From: Anabaena cylindrica PCC 7122
GTDB taxonomy: Bacteria; Cyanobacteriota; Cyanobacteriia; Cyanobacteriales; Nostocaceae
Assembly: GCF_000317695.1 (NCBI RefSeq)
Contig: NC_019771.1
Span: forward strand, 2,484,001 to 2,548,000
DNA: 64,000 nucleotides
Direction of reading: 5' to 3'
The position numbers and the translations under genes were made by a program. This document shows positions 42,372 through 52,380 of this stretch, piece after piece (the first letter of the stretch is position 1; every line of letters begins with the position of its first letter). The notes beneath the pieces were generated by a model, which saw nothing but the letters and a program-made list of their open reading frames with translations, searched no databases and had not been told where the DNA came from.

Positions 42372-42546
42372 TTTCTGTCAAGTTTGGGTAAAAACTATTT
42401 TTGCCAATACAAAACTGAATTACGAACTAAAATAATGGCAACGGACAACTAAAGAGTATTAAGTGCTGAGTAAATCTGACTTCTGCCATAATACTTGTGT
42501 CTTCTAGTACAATAATCTACTAGAGCATACAAGCGTGATCTTAATT

Positions 42547-42900
42547 ATGGACAATAGTGACGGTGTAAAGCAAAAGCCAAACCAATCAACAGAAACTAGT
42601 CTAGAAGCATCAAAAAATACACCCTCAGCTAAAAACCTGTTGGTAAAGCATTCTTGGCTTTTGTTTGTAGGGTTGTTCGGGATTTCTGTAGGAGTCTCAA
42701 TTTTTGGTTATTATCAACTAAGTTATATTGGGGATGTGCCAAAAAAGGAAGCAGAAAACCCCTTAAAATTAGTCAGTGCGGAACTAATCACAAGATTCGC
42801 TGATACTAGTAATGCTACACCTTCATGGTTAATAATAGCGATCGCTCTGACTTGTGCTACTGGTTGCTGGGTAATCTTCCGCTTACTTAAACTTCCATAA
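42547..42900 (+). CDS. hypothetical membrane protein, 117 aa
   Basis: A charged N-terminus is followed by two membrane helices (WLLFVGLFGISVGVSIFGYY and WLIIAIALTCATGCWVIFRL) separated by a soluble loop. No family is recognised. I prefer ATG 42547 (MDNSDGVKQK) over an upstream in-frame start. Confidence 0.65.
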   Translation: MDNSDGVKQKPNQSTETSLEASKNTPSAKNLLVKHSWLLFVGLFGISVGVSIFGYYQLSYIGDVPKKEAENPLKLVSAELITRFADTSNATPSWLIIAIALTCATGCWVIFRLLKLP

Positions 42901-43534
42901 CGGGTTTGCAGAAAAGTATAGGGTGTAAGGTTTTGAGAATAATCAGAATACTTAAACAACATCCCCTCAAATTGATAACCGATAAAAGTGCCAACTTGGC
43001 AACCAATCTGTAAAGAACCCAGTTAAATTAATAAAAGATAAACGACTTAAAGGGTGTTGTTATCAGGGGCAACTACTATTAATAAATCAGTCTTATAAAG
43101 GCTTTTTAAAAAAGTCTTTCTTAGGGAGAAAAAGCAATCTACTTACAATTTTCTGGGCTATGAGTTCAGCAAAAAAATAATAATCAAGTTTAACATTTGC
43201 TGCAAAGGAATATTCACAGCATACAGGCGCTGTCGTTGACGTACAATTTAGCCCCCCTAAATAACGGGCAGCGTCTATACATATTCCTGAACGCTCCAGC
43301 AGCAAATGCAGAGTGGGAGATTAAAGGCGATTGGTATGCCTTCTCCCACTCTTCTTTTATGGATAATTGGGATCACCTGAGTTCGGAGTTATCCCTCTTC
43401 TGTCAGAGTAGGGATAAAAGGATATTTTAAAAGTATCAGAATTAATTGAAATCCCTCAAAGTCCCTTTTAAAAATGGGGATTTAGGGGGATATACAAGTA
43501 TTAGATCCCACACAAAAAAGTTTTCAAACATCCT
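42901..43534. other. 634-bp spacer without a supported gene
   Basis: Short frames on both strands overlap here and look random. It contains the strong hairpin at 43310-43352 and, near 43450-43495, a dispersed AAATCCC/GGGATTTAGGGGGAT-type repeat that is common in Nostocales. Confidence 0.5.
43310..43352. terminator. long stem-loop, possible terminator
   Basis: AGAGTGGGAGA and TCTCCCACTCT form an 11-bp stem, with AAGGC/GCCTT pairing again inside it. TCTTTT follows on the plus strand. It could terminate the plus-strand gene ending at 42900 or be a dispersed element. Confidence 0.6.
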
Positions 43535-44470
43535 CTAACAAAAATCTGTATCATGCAAAAATTTAATAATCTCTGAATTCACTACCTGAGAAGCACCAGT
43601 TGAGGCATCATGATAGCAGTTATGCAGAATTTTAAAGCGCGAATTAGGGATATGTTGATGTAATTTCTCTCCATGACTAAGAGGAAACCAACTATCTTGA
43701 TCACCCCATAAAATTAGTGTAGGACATTCAATATTGCTAAGATTACTTTGAATCTGACTGAGCATATTTGGCTTTTTAGCTTGGAAATTTTCAATTTCTC
43801 GTACTGCTATTTGCAATTCTTCAGCCACCTTTACCAAAGTTCCCGGAATTTCAATAAACGGATAAGTTATCCAATAAACATCTTCTTCTGTGAGAATAGA
43901 AGGATCGAATAACACTTTGCGTCTTTCTATACCCATAACTTCTCTAATTATAGGTGCAAACCAATATGCTAGACGTAAAAAGTCGATTGTATGTATAACT
44001 TCCAGCGGTGTTTGGGCAAGTAATCCCATAGCCCAATGGGGTAAATGTTCAACAAAGATAGGCGCGTTAATGACTACTAAACGCCCAATTAATAGGGAAT
44101 TTTTTGCAGCTAACGCTAAAGCAACTAGTCCACCTAAAGATTCTGCGACGATGACAGGTGGTTCATCGCATAAAGCCTGAATAATTCTTTCTAATTCAAT
44201 TACTTGATGACCAGTTTCTTCTCGGCGAAACAGATTTTTTTCAGAAAAACCATAGCCTTTAGCATCAAAACAAATTACCCGAAAATCTTTAGATAATGGT
44301 TTAATACTATGCCGCCAATTATAACTCCAACTGCCCAGACCATGTAATAAAATTAGCGGCTTACCTGTACCTTTTTCGCCATAAGCGATTTGTGCGGTAT
44401 ATCCATTAGCATCGTGAATAATCAGACTTTGTTGCCCTTTGGGAAAGTTAACTTGCCACCAGTCTTGCAT
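43535..44470 (-). CDS. alpha/beta hydrolase, 311 aa
   Basis: LILLHGLGSWSYNWRHSI supplies the oxyanion region, VIVAESLGGLVALALAA the nucleophile elbow (Ser in ESLGG), LILWGDQDSWFPL the acid, and a C-terminal His (LHNCYHD) the base. No signal peptide is evident. The substrate cannot be inferred. Confidence 0.9.
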   Translation of the reverse strand: MQDWWQVNFPKGQQSLIIHDANGYTAQIAYGEKGTGKPLILLHGLGSWSYNWRHSIKPLSKDFRVICFDAKGYGFSEKNLFRREETGHQVIELERIIQALCDEPPVIVAESLGGLVALALAAKNSLLIGRLVVINAPIFVEHLPHWAMGLLAQTPLEVIHTIDFLRLAYWFAPIIREVMGIERRKVLFDPSILTEEDVYWITYPFIEIPGTLVKVAEELQIAVREIENFQAKKPNMLSQIQSNLSNIECPTLILWGDQDSWFPLSHGEKLHQHIPNSRFKILHNCYHDASTGASQVVNSEIIKFLHDTDFC

Positions 44471-44489
44471 TGTGTAATTAATTAATAAT

Positions 44490-44993
44490 TTAACCGCCAG
44501 TTAAGGCATTCCATAGCATTCTTATTAATATCACGGGTAATGCTATTAAGACAATGGCAAGCAAAAACAACCCAGCAAAAAGGGTAATAATAAATAGCTG
44601 GTCAACTTTCTTTTTTTCACCAGGAGATTGTAAGTAATCTTCTAATAACTTGATGTTATAAATATTTGCTTTCCAGGCAAAATCAAATAAGTCTCCCAAC
44701 ATGGGGATAGCACCTACTAAACCATCAATGATGATATTTGCAACCATTCGGATCAATGTAGCTCTAGGCACACCCATTTGTGCTGATTCAATGATAATGT
44801 AGATAGAAACTATCAATGACAAAACATCACCACCAACAGGTATTAATCCGAGAATTGGATCTAACCCAATACCAACCTGAGTTCCAGGAATTGTAATAGC
44901 ATTATCTAAGAGTCTACTAATTTGACGTATACGCTTTAATCTAGGTGCATATCCATCAGGTTCAATGGAAAAGCGATTAGGAGGATTAGACAT
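44490..44993 (-). CDS. DUF4112 domain membrane protein, 167 aa
   Basis: The pattern ISRLLDNAITIPGTQVGIGL, LDPILGLIPVGGDVLSL and VGAIPMLGDLFDFAWKAN defines DUF4112, with a C-terminal membrane helix (LFAGLFLLAIVLIALPVILI). I start at ATG 44993 (MSNPPNRFSI); the open frame continues upstream only because the tandem repeat there lacks stops. Confidence 0.85.
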   Translation of the reverse strand: MSNPPNRFSIEPDGYAPRLKRIRQISRLLDNAITIPGTQVGIGLDPILGLIPVGGDVLSLIVSIYIIIESAQMGVPRATLIRMVANIIIDGLVGAIPMLGDLFDFAWKANIYNIKLLEDYLQSPGEKKKVDQLFIITLFAGLFLLAIVLIALPVILIRMLWNALTGG

Positions 44994-44998
44994 TTTTT

Positions 44999-45096
44999 GG
45001 TAATTGGTAATTGGTAATTGGTAATTGGTAATTGGTAATTGGTAATTGGTAATTGGTAATTGGTAATTGGTAATTGGTAATTGGTAATTGGTACTT
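44999..45096. repeat. GGTAATT heptamer array, 13 units
   Basis: Thirteen perfect GGTAATT units (44999-45089) plus one GGTACTT variant sit 5 bp upstream of the DUF4112 start codon, covering its expected promoter or leader. Unit number is likely to vary between strains. Confidence 0.95.
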
Positions 45097-45180
45097 GGTA
45101 AACACTTTTTCAGCTTTGTAGGGTGCGTCAGACTTGATAATTTACCAACAATCAATAGACATTTAATATCTGACGCACCT

Positions 45181-45215
45181 AACTCCGAACTCCGAACTCC
45201 GAACTCCGAACTCCT
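45181..45215. repeat. AACTCCG heptamer array
   Basis: Four perfect AACTCCG units and one AACTCCT variant lie just beyond the 3' end of the YihY gene. This is a second STRR family member within 100 bp of the GGTAATT array. Confidence 0.9.
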
Positions 45216-45220
45216 AATAC

Positions 45221-46135
45221 TTATATTGACTGATTTATATTATTTGTTTTGTCAAATTGCTCCCTTTTTGTCTGTATAAATTCACCAACAGTTACATTTA
45301 ATTGGTTGCCGACCAGGAGAACAAAGGCACTCATCCACAACCACAACATTAATACTATAAAAGTTCCTACTGTACCATAAACTTTATTATAATTTCCGAA
45401 ATTGCTAACATAAAGCCGGAATAGTGCAGAAACTAGCGCCCAAAATATAGCGGCTAAAACTGCTCCTGGCATTAATGGTATGCCTGGTTTCCACACGCTC
45501 GGTCCATAACGATAGACTAAACTAAAAGTGGCAGAAACAATAACTAAGGCTAAAGGCCACTGGAACAGTTTCCAAAGAAGTAATAAGAATGCTAAATAAG
45601 AATTGCTATTTACCACTATTCCTAAAAGGAAATCACTAATAAATACTAAAAAAGAAGCCAAAATTAAAAGTAATATTGTACCAATTGTTAATCCCAGAGA
45701 AATGAGTTTAGCTTTCCAAAAAGGGCGTATATCTTCTGGGGAAATTTGCTCAATTTGATCAAAAGCAGTCATAGCGGTACTAACGGCACCAGAAGCTGTC
45801 CAAATAGCGATCGCAAAACTGGCAGAAAACAAACCCCTATTTTTAGAATCAGCAATCTCTGTAGTCGCAAAGTCGCTAATTAAAATCCACGCGTCTTCGG
45901 GTACAATCTGACTTAGTTGCGCTGTTAGTTGAATAAAGGTGTTTTGCAAGGATTCTGCTACTAATCCAATAGCTGTGATCACGGCAAGAACAGCCGGAAA
46001 TAGCGATAACATGGCGTTAAAGGCAATTTCTGAAGCTAGTCCTAAAAGCCTTCTTTCCATAGTCTTGGCAAAGGTTTTCTTCAGTGTTCGGCCATTGAGG
46101 TGGCGAAAAAATCTGATAAAACGAGGGTTAAGCAT
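45221..46135 (-). CDS. YihY/BrkB family inner membrane protein, 304 aa
   Basis: RLLGLASEIAFNAMLSLFPA is the YihY opening, followed by six membrane helices, with YRYGPSVWKPGIPLMPGAV and YGTVGTFIVLMLWLWMSAFV near the end. The function of the family is unsettled. It starts 1 bp after the stop of the DUF389 gene, so the two are cotranscribed. Confidence 0.9.
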   Translation of the reverse strand: MLNPRFIRFFRHLNGRTLKKTFAKTMERRLLGLASEIAFNAMLSLFPAVLAVITAIGLVAESLQNTFIQLTAQLSQIVPEDAWILISDFATTEIADSKNRGLFSASFAIAIWTASGAVSTAMTAFDQIEQISPEDIRPFWKAKLISLGLTIGTILLLILASFLVFISDFLLGIVVNSNSYLAFLLLLWKLFQWPLALVIVSATFSLVYRYGPSVWKPGIPLMPGAVLAAIFWALVSALFRLYVSNFGNYNKVYGTVGTFIVLMLWLWMSAFVLLVGNQLNVTVGEFIQTKREQFDKTNNINQSI

Positions 46136-46136
46136 A

Positions 46137-47897
46137 TTAGCGCGGTTCTGGCAGAGTCTCCAATGGTGGCTTCTTCTGTGATTCTACTGTAATTTGCAGT
46201 TTGGCATTTGGTTTAGGTTCTGTACCTATTTGCGTATCTATCCTGTAGTCACTGATTTGCCATTTTAATTGTAGGTATTCTAGAATGGCTTGCGATCGCG
46301 CTTGAATGATATCTTGTGGTTCGGTTAGTTCCTGGTTAACTATCACCTCTAAGCTTAAATTAGGCTGTTGCTGTAAAATTTCACCAGCACGATCTAACAA
46401 CTTAGCATTAGCTGGTGTCACTACCGATTGATCTTTTTCAAAAGAAATAATTCCTAAATTAGTTCCTATTCTCTGCATTGTCACTTTTGCAGACTGGTAA
46501 TTAAGCTTACTTCTAATATTATCTGCCATAAGCATTTGAGCATCTCTATCAATATCTCTTTCACTCAGATAAATTAAGCGGATACTTAACGGTTGCAGAG
46601 GACTACTGATTAGTTCGTAATTAATTAATTTTGCTGGCTGGGGAAGTTGTATACCACTTAAGGAAGATTGCACTTCTTGAAAAAAGTTAGCTTGCAACTG
46701 AGTAATATTAACAACTTGTTCAGCAGGTTTTTCTACAGGTAATTGGCGGACAAGTTCATTTGATGCTGTCGGAATTTCAACCAGTTGCAATGCTAATAAT
46801 TCTGGTGATTTCTGCAAACGAGAAGCCAAGATTTGGATATAATTATTTTTTTCTGCATTTGTGTATTCTTTACTACTAAATACCTGAAGTTGAATTGTTA
46901 GTCGCTTATTTTTTTCTGAAGTTGAAATATTACTAATATAAGAACGTGTTTCACCATTAGGAAAATTTTCAAATTCCTGTTGCCATACTTCCGTCGCTGT
47001 TCTCCGAATTTTATTTTCCTGTTGCTGCAAAGAAATTTCGCGTCTGAGTTGGCTCAGAGATTGATTGAGTGGGAAACTAATGATGCCAATGGTACTAAAA
47101 ATCAACAAAAATCTGCCAGGAAGACCTCCAACTTTTTTGAGTTTATTGTATGCAGGTAATTTTTCTAAAATACTTTGCATCCACAAACTTTCTTTATCAG
47201 TTGACCGCCATACTTTTACTGTTTCTTTTACCTGATAACTATCAATATGTAAACTTAAAAAAACCAGCATGGCGCTGAACGTAATTGCTACTAAGTTGGT
47301 CAAAAATAGTAATCCCCCACCACTAGCTACCTGTAGCCCTTTGACAGAATCCACGCTAATTGCGACACCAATACCATAACCAACAACGCATAAGGGGGGC
47401 ATTAAGGCCACTGCAATAGCCACACCAGGAACAGAAGTTGCTACTCCTTTTGCTTCTTTGCAAATTGCCACTGAACCAACTGCACCGGAAAATAAAGCGA
47501 CTACTAAATCTAAGATATTCGGGCGAATTCTAGCTGCAATCTCAGTAGTCATTTCCTTAAATGGTAATACTGACACCAGGAAGACAGCAAAGGAAATGGC
47601 AACTATACAACTGAGGATAAGATTAGAAAGCGATCGCATAGCGAGGATGACATCACCCGCAGCCAATGCTAATCCATTAGCGAGAATACTCCCCATCAAT
47701 GGAGAAATTAGCATTGCACCAATAATTACGGCGGCGCTGTTTAAGACCAATCCTAGTGTAGCAATGCCCGCAGCAAATAAAACCTGAATCCAATAGCTAA
47801 CATCTTCCAGAGTTACTGATCTACATAGATCCAGGTATACTTGTTCCTTCCGAGCTTGATTAATTCCCAAGTTATCAGCAAACCACTGTCTAAACAT
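46137..47897 (-). CDS. DUF389 membrane protein with long C-terminal domain, 586 aa
   Basis: The N-terminal 230 residues match DUF389 (TLGLVLNSAAVIIGAMLISP, MPPLCVVGYGIGVAI), with about seven membrane helices. A further helix near 262-280 leads into a 300-residue soluble region. Its last part (ISFEKDQSVVTPANAKLLDR) resembles an OmpA-like fold, which is inference. It is the first gene of an operon with YihY. Confidence 0.85.
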   Translation of the reverse strand: MFRQWFADNLGINQARKEQVYLDLCRSVTLEDVSYWIQVLFAAGIATLGLVLNSAAVIIGAMLISPLMGSILANGLALAAGDVILAMRSLSNLILSCIVAISFAVFLVSVLPFKEMTTEIAARIRPNILDLVVALFSGAVGSVAICKEAKGVATSVPGVAIAVALMPPLCVVGYGIGVAISVDSVKGLQVASGGGLLFLTNLVAITFSAMLVFLSLHIDSYQVKETVKVWRSTDKESLWMQSILEKLPAYNKLKKVGGLPGRFLLIFSTIGIISFPLNQSLSQLRREISLQQQENKIRRTATEVWQQEFENFPNGETRSYISNISTSEKNKRLTIQLQVFSSKEYTNAEKNNYIQILASRLQKSPELLALQLVEIPTASNELVRQLPVEKPAEQVVNITQLQANFFQEVQSSLSGIQLPQPAKLINYELISSPLQPLSIRLIYLSERDIDRDAQMLMADNIRSKLNYQSAKVTMQRIGTNLGIISFEKDQSVVTPANAKLLDRAGEILQQQPNLSLEVIVNQELTEPQDIIQARSQAILEYLQLKWQISDYRIDTQIGTEPKPNAKLQITVESQKKPPLETLPEPR

Positions 47898-48337
<440 letters not shown>

Positions 48338-48796
48338 ATGACTCAAGATTTAACACAAAAATGGTTAGCGGAAATTCAAGCCCTGAAACAGCAAATGGCT
48401 GAACTTCAACAAAAACGTGATGAAGCTTGGGAGAGTTCACAAAAATGGCGACAACTATATAATACTGAGTCAGAACAGCGTCGTGCAGATGCCAAAATGC
48501 ACCAACAAGCCATAACATCTGTCAAAGCTGAACTTCAGAAATTGCAAGGTATAAACGCCGATACCATGGCTGAAAGTGCGACAACGACGATTGAGTCAGA
48601 ATTGGCAGAACCAAAATCTGTAGAGGAATTACAAGCCAAATTCATCGCTATTACTAAAGAGCGCGATCGCTTAATTCAAGCTTTGAAAATTGAGCAAGAC
48701 AACCACGCTCAAACACGCAACAGCCTCACCACAGCCTTGGGTGATGCTATTGACAGTTTGACAAAGCTGAGAGGAGCAGGGGTAGTAAATCAGTGA
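48338..48796 (+). CDS. coiled-coil hypothetical protein, 152 aa
   Basis: Two coiled-coil regions (about 5-70 and 95-135) flank a Thr/Glu-rich linker (AESATTTIESELAEPKSVEE). No family is recognised. The start ATG is at 48338, 49 bp from the MITE-like element, which may have altered its promoter. Confidence 0.7.
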   Translation: MTQDLTQKWLAEIQALKQQMAELQQKRDEAWESSQKWRQLYNTESEQRRADAKMHQQAITSVKAELQKLQGINADTMAESATTTIESELAEPKSVEELQAKFIAITKERDRLIQALKIEQDNHAQTRNSLTTALGDAIDSLTKLRGAGVVNQ

Positions 48797-48837
48797 ACGG
48801 TTATTAGTTACAGCAACAGTCGTTTAGCTTTTGCTGA

Positions 48838-49185
48838 CTCACTCTACAAAATAGAGAGCGAAATGCAAATAATGAACAATCTCTAATAAATGAATACAGC
48901 GAACTACCTAACTTAACAGGAAAAACTCGCTCAGAAGCCTTAATAATTCTTGTCAACCGAAGATTTGAATTTAAAACGCAAACCCAAGGAGGATATGAAA
49001 CATTTCAGCATCCAGATGGTAGCCAAATTCATATTAGACCCAATGGAGAAATTGTCCGCACAGGTCCTAAAATTAAAGCAGTGGATGGCAGACCTTACCG
49101 TCGTCGCTACAATCAATATGGGAATCAAATAGAATTTGTTTCTGGAGCTAATACCCATAACACTGGAGAAATTCTAAATTTATGA
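48838..49185 (+). pseudogene. orphan C-terminal toxin-like fragment without start codon
   Basis: An open frame of about 115 codons from after TGA 48837 to TGA 49183-49185 encodes NLTGKTRSEALIILVNRRFE, then QHPDGSQIHIRPNGEIVRTG and KAVDGRPYRRRYNQYGNQIE. This style matches polymorphic-toxin C-terminal domains that carry a HPDGS-IRPNGE core. No ATG, GTG or TTG starts the conserved part in frame. It overlaps the next gene by 4 bp, as toxin tips do with immunity genes. Confidence 0.6.
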
Positions 49186-49667
49186 CAACAACAATTACAC
49201 CAAACCTCACTACTTTTCTCGAAGATTTAAAAAGTGCTGATTTAGTTGGTATTTCTTTAAATCCTCACAACCTGGGATTACGTCTAGACTTTACCTTTGG
49301 TCCTGAGGCTGATGATGTCGCTATTGAACTTTACCAAATTATTCACTTTGTTTTTTCCCAGTCTCTAAATCCAGATGATGAAGATATTTGTTTTTGGGTA
49401 GGAGAAGTTGAACTCAAAAAAATTGAAGACGATATTCATGGATTTTTATCTAAATTAGGACTTACTCACAATTCACGGAAGAAAAAACCGTTTAAAGAGA
49501 TTGTTAGAAATATTTTTCGTAAGTCCTTAAAATCCAATCCATTTATCGATCAAAATGAACCAGTTAACACCAATTTACAATCACTTATTTATTTTCATTT
49601 ACAAGGCGATATTAGTTTAGAGGTTGTGTGCAAAGATTATAAAATTTTTCAACAAATCAAAAATTAA
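49182..49667 (+). CDS. possible immunity protein, 161 aa
   Basis: The protein is acidic in its first half (FTFGPEADDVAIELYQIIHF, NPDDEDICFWVGEVEL) and basic later. No family is recognised with certainty. Its start overlaps the toxin-like fragment by ATGA. I infer an immunity role from this arrangement only. Confidence 0.5.
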   Translation: MTTTITPNLTTFLEDLKSADLVGISLNPHNLGLRLDFTFGPEADDVAIELYQIIHFVFSQSLNPDDEDICFWVGEVELKKIEDDIHGFLSKLGLTHNSRKKKPFKEIVRNIFRKSLKSNPFIDQNEPVNTNLQSLIYFHLQGDISLEVVCKDYKIFQQIKN

Positions 49668-49770
49668 TAGGCGATTTACGTAGTCAAAGAGATGAAACTC
49701 AGCAAACATTTATTAATATAAATGTCTCAAATTTTGTAGTAATATGTACTAAGCGAATGGAATTATATTT

Positions 49771-50355
49771 ATGGTTCAAACTCCTCAAGCACCAGTCAAT
49801 TATTTTTCCTTTGAAGATTACTATGCCTATGATGATGGCACTGGAAATCGCTATGAATTAGTGGATGGAGAATTAGTTTTAATGCCACCAGAATCAATTT
49901 TTAACTCTGATATATCAATGAGATTATTGTTGGAATTAGGTAAAATAATTCCTCTTCATTTATTACGATATAAAGAAATTATGATTGAGGTAAGTGGACG
50001 TAGAGCTAAGGTAAGAATACCTGATTTATTAATCTTAGGTGAAGAATGTCGCTCTGCTTTAGAAACTACGGAAAGAGGAACAATTACCCATGAGATGCCA
50101 CCACCATTAATAGCCATAGAGGTGGTATCACCTGGTACTGAAAATGAAGTCAGAGACTATCGTTTCAAGCGTTCTGAGTATGCAGCCAGGGGAATTGCTG
50201 AATATTGGATTGTCGATCCTTTGCAGAACAAAATTACGGTTTTATCTTTAGTAGAAGGTTTTTATGAAGAATTTATCTATACAGGTGATGATTTGATTAA
50301 AAGTGAAGTATTTCCAGAAATTGAGATTAAGGTAAGTGATATTCTCGTTCAATAG
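49771..50355 (+). CDS. Uma2 family protein, 194 aa
   Basis: The expected segments are present: NRYELVDGELVLMPPESIFN, VRIPDLLILGEECRSAL, PPLIAIEVVSPGTENEVRDY and IAEYWIVDPLQNKITV. It is the fourth complete Uma2 gene in the window. An independent transcription unit is likely. Confidence 0.88.
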   Translation: MVQTPQAPVNYFSFEDYYAYDDGTGNRYELVDGELVLMPPESIFNSDISMRLLLELGKIIPLHLLRYKEIMIEVSGRRAKVRIPDLLILGEECRSALETTERGTITHEMPPPLIAIEVVSPGTENEVRDYRFKRSEYAARGIAEYWIVDPLQNKITVLSLVEGFYEEFIYTGDDLIKSEVFPEIEIKVSDILVQ

Positions 50356-50476
50356 ATAGCAATTAAAAATATAGGAATTAGGTTTGGTTTCTGAATTTAC
50401 TCGTAGAGGTAGGGAACAGGGAACAGAGAAGAATGAATCAAGGTATACAGAGTTTTTATATCGTTTATCTCGTTAT

Positions 50477-50583
50477 CTCGTTCCCAGTCTCTGACTGGGA
50501 ATGCCATTACAGAGGCTCTGCCTCTGCTTTAATAGAAGGCAGAGCCTTCTACAATTCATTCCCATACAGAGTATGGGAACGAG
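50477..50583. repeat. compound hairpin repeat bounded by CTCGTTCCC/GGGAACGAG
   Basis: The outer ends are inverted, and inside lie four consecutive hairpins: CCCAGT/ACTGGG, CAGAGGC/GCCTCTG, AGAAGGC/GCCTTCT and CCCATA/TATGGG. The rest of the 402-bp spacer (50356-50757) holds no gene; HIP1 sites occur near its end. A single-hairpin relative is at 21152-21185. Confidence 0.85.
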
Positions 50584-50757
50584 AAGAATATTATGGTTTA
50601 GTGATCGCGTAATAATTTAGTTTTTGGCATTAAAGCCAATGGGTATCAATCCTAATCAAATACAATATGTTCGCACAGGATTTGAATTGAGCGATCGCCC
50701 TTGATTTCTTAAAATAGAGTCAGCGATCGCTTATCCCAGCCATTAAAACCCTAAATT

Positions 50758-51852
50758 TTATTCAAATCCCATTGCCTCAGCAACAGCTTTAATGTCTGCG
50801 GGAATACCCTGTTTAAATTGAGCATGACTGTGTTTAATTGCTGTATCTGGGTCTTTCAAGCCATTACCAGTGAGGACACAAACCACTGTTGCACCTGTGG
50901 GAACTTGGTCTTTTACCTTTAACAACCCGGCGACAGAAGCCGCACTAGCAGGTTCACAGAAAATCCCTTCAGATGATGCTAAAAGTCGATAAGCGTCGAG
51001 GATTTCCTCATCTGTGACGGCGTTGAAGCTACCTTGACTGGCAGATTGAGCAGCGATCGCTTTATCCCAACTAGCAGGATTACCAATTCTAATTGCTGTG
51101 GCTAGGGTTTCAGGATTCGCTACAGGTTTACCATTTACCAAAGGTGCAGCACCAGCAGCTTGGAAACCCATCATTTTCGGTAAGCGATCGCACTTCCCAT
51201 CTTGATGATATTGACAAAAACCCATCCAATATGCCGTGATATTTCCCGCATTCCCCACCGGAATACATAACCAATCGGGAGCATTACCCAAGGCATCGAC
51301 AACTTCAAAAGCTCCTGTTTTCTGACCTTCCAAACGGTAGGGGTTGACAGAATTCACCAAAGTGATGGGATAACTATCTGCCATTTCCCGGACAATTTCT
51401 AGCGCTCGGTCAAAATTCCCTTTAATAGCTAATACCTCTGCGCCATAAAGTAAGGCTTGGGCTAACTTACCTAAAGCCACATAACCATCAGGAATCAACA
51501 CAAAGGGTTTCATTCCCCCACGTCGGGCATAAGCAGCCGCCGCAGCGGAGGTGTTACCTGTACTAGCACAAATTACCGCCTTAGCCCCTGCTTCCTTGGC
51601 TTTAGAAATTGCCATTGTCATCCCCCGGTCTTTGAAGCTGCCGGTGGGGTTAAGACCATCATATTTAACAAATACCTTGACCTGTTTTCCAATGCGTTCT
51701 GCGATCGCTGGCACTGGGATTAAAGGTGTGTTACCTTCCAATAGAGTAACAACTGGCGTGCTTTCACTGACAGGCAAATATTCACGATAGGCTTCTATCA
51801 GTCCGGGCCAAGGTTGGCAATGAGATTTAGCAACAGACAAGCTCAAAGTCAC
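50758..51852 (-). CDS. thrC: threonine synthase
   Basis: The 364-aa PLP enzyme has the lysine Schiff-base motif NPTGSFKDRGM (Lys74), STGNTSAAAAAYARR, and SVNPYRLEGQKT with VGNAGN for phosphate binding. It converts O-phosphohomoserine to threonine. The gene is complete. Confidence 0.95.
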   Translation of the reverse strand: MTLSLSVAKSHCQPWPGLIEAYREYLPVSESTPVVTLLEGNTPLIPVPAIAERIGKQVKVFVKYDGLNPTGSFKDRGMTMAISKAKEAGAKAVICASTGNTSAAAAAYARRGGMKPFVLIPDGYVALGKLAQALLYGAEVLAIKGNFDRALEIVREMADSYPITLVNSVNPYRLEGQKTGAFEVVDALGNAPDWLCIPVGNAGNITAYWMGFCQYHQDGKCDRLPKMMGFQAAGAAPLVNGKPVANPETLATAIRIGNPASWDKAIAAQSASQGSFNAVTDEEILDAYRLLASSEGIFCEPASAASVAGLLKVKDQVPTGATVVCVLTGNGLKDPDTAIKHSHAQFKQGIPADIKAVAEAMGFE

Positions 51853-52153
51853 AGGATTCTAAACTTCTTAACTAAGGATTTGGGATCGGAAAATTGGGAT
51901 TCTGTTTATGGTGTCAACAACTTTACCACGCTAAGAGCGATGTTACAGCATATTGCAGGTAAATGAAGTACAGGTTTAAATCACAATACCAGCACTACAA
52001 AGCTTTCACTTCTGACTCCTGCTAAAATCGCTATCATCGTAGTCTCTTATGACTAAAGGGTAAACCTATCAGACTATGTGATGGAAAGTATACAATGTTT
52101 TAAGAAAGATTAAGATGACATTATTATAATATATCCAATGGTGTGAGTTAAGT
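51853..52153. other. 301-bp spacer between thrC and a small gene
   Basis: The spacer separates divergent genes. It is AT-rich near 52080-52140 (ATATTATAATATATCC), which could be a promoter for the small gene. No other structure is seen. Confidence 0.4.
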
Positions 52154-52159
52154 TTGCAA

Positions 52160-52360
52160 ATGAGTATAACTATGTCCACTTTGTCATCCAGTGTTGCCAG
52201 TTGCGAATCCCATAGCGAACTAGTCAAAAAGCTTACCAAAGCTTACTATAGAGACGATCAGCAAGAGAAATTTATGGATTTGCAAGCCGAAGTAGATTCC
52301 CTGCTCGAACAGTTACAGAACCTGAAGAGCCAAAAGACAGAATCTTCCAGCCACGAATAA
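52160..52360 (+). CDS. small hypothetical protein, 66 aa
   Basis: A short helical protein (HSELVKKLTKAYYRDDQQEK, then LQAEVDSLLEQLQNLKSQ) with a C-terminal coiled coil. I start at ATG 52160 (MSITMSTLSS). No function is known. It ends 20 bp before the convergent 784-aa gene. Confidence 0.65.
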   Translation: MSITMSTLSSSVASCESHSELVKKLTKAYYRDDQQEKFMDLQAEVDSLLEQLQNLKSQKTESSSHE

Positions 52361-52380
52361 TAAACCCCAAAATTTGCTTA

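Noticed and set aside
43093..43430. Overlapping short frames on both strands
   Set aside because: They cross a strong hairpin, have no ribosome-binding site and show no conserved motif.
44999..45215. Possible CRISPR array
   Set aside because: The repeats are contiguous 7-bp units with no spacers; this is STRR sequence. No CRISPR array or cas gene was seen in the window.
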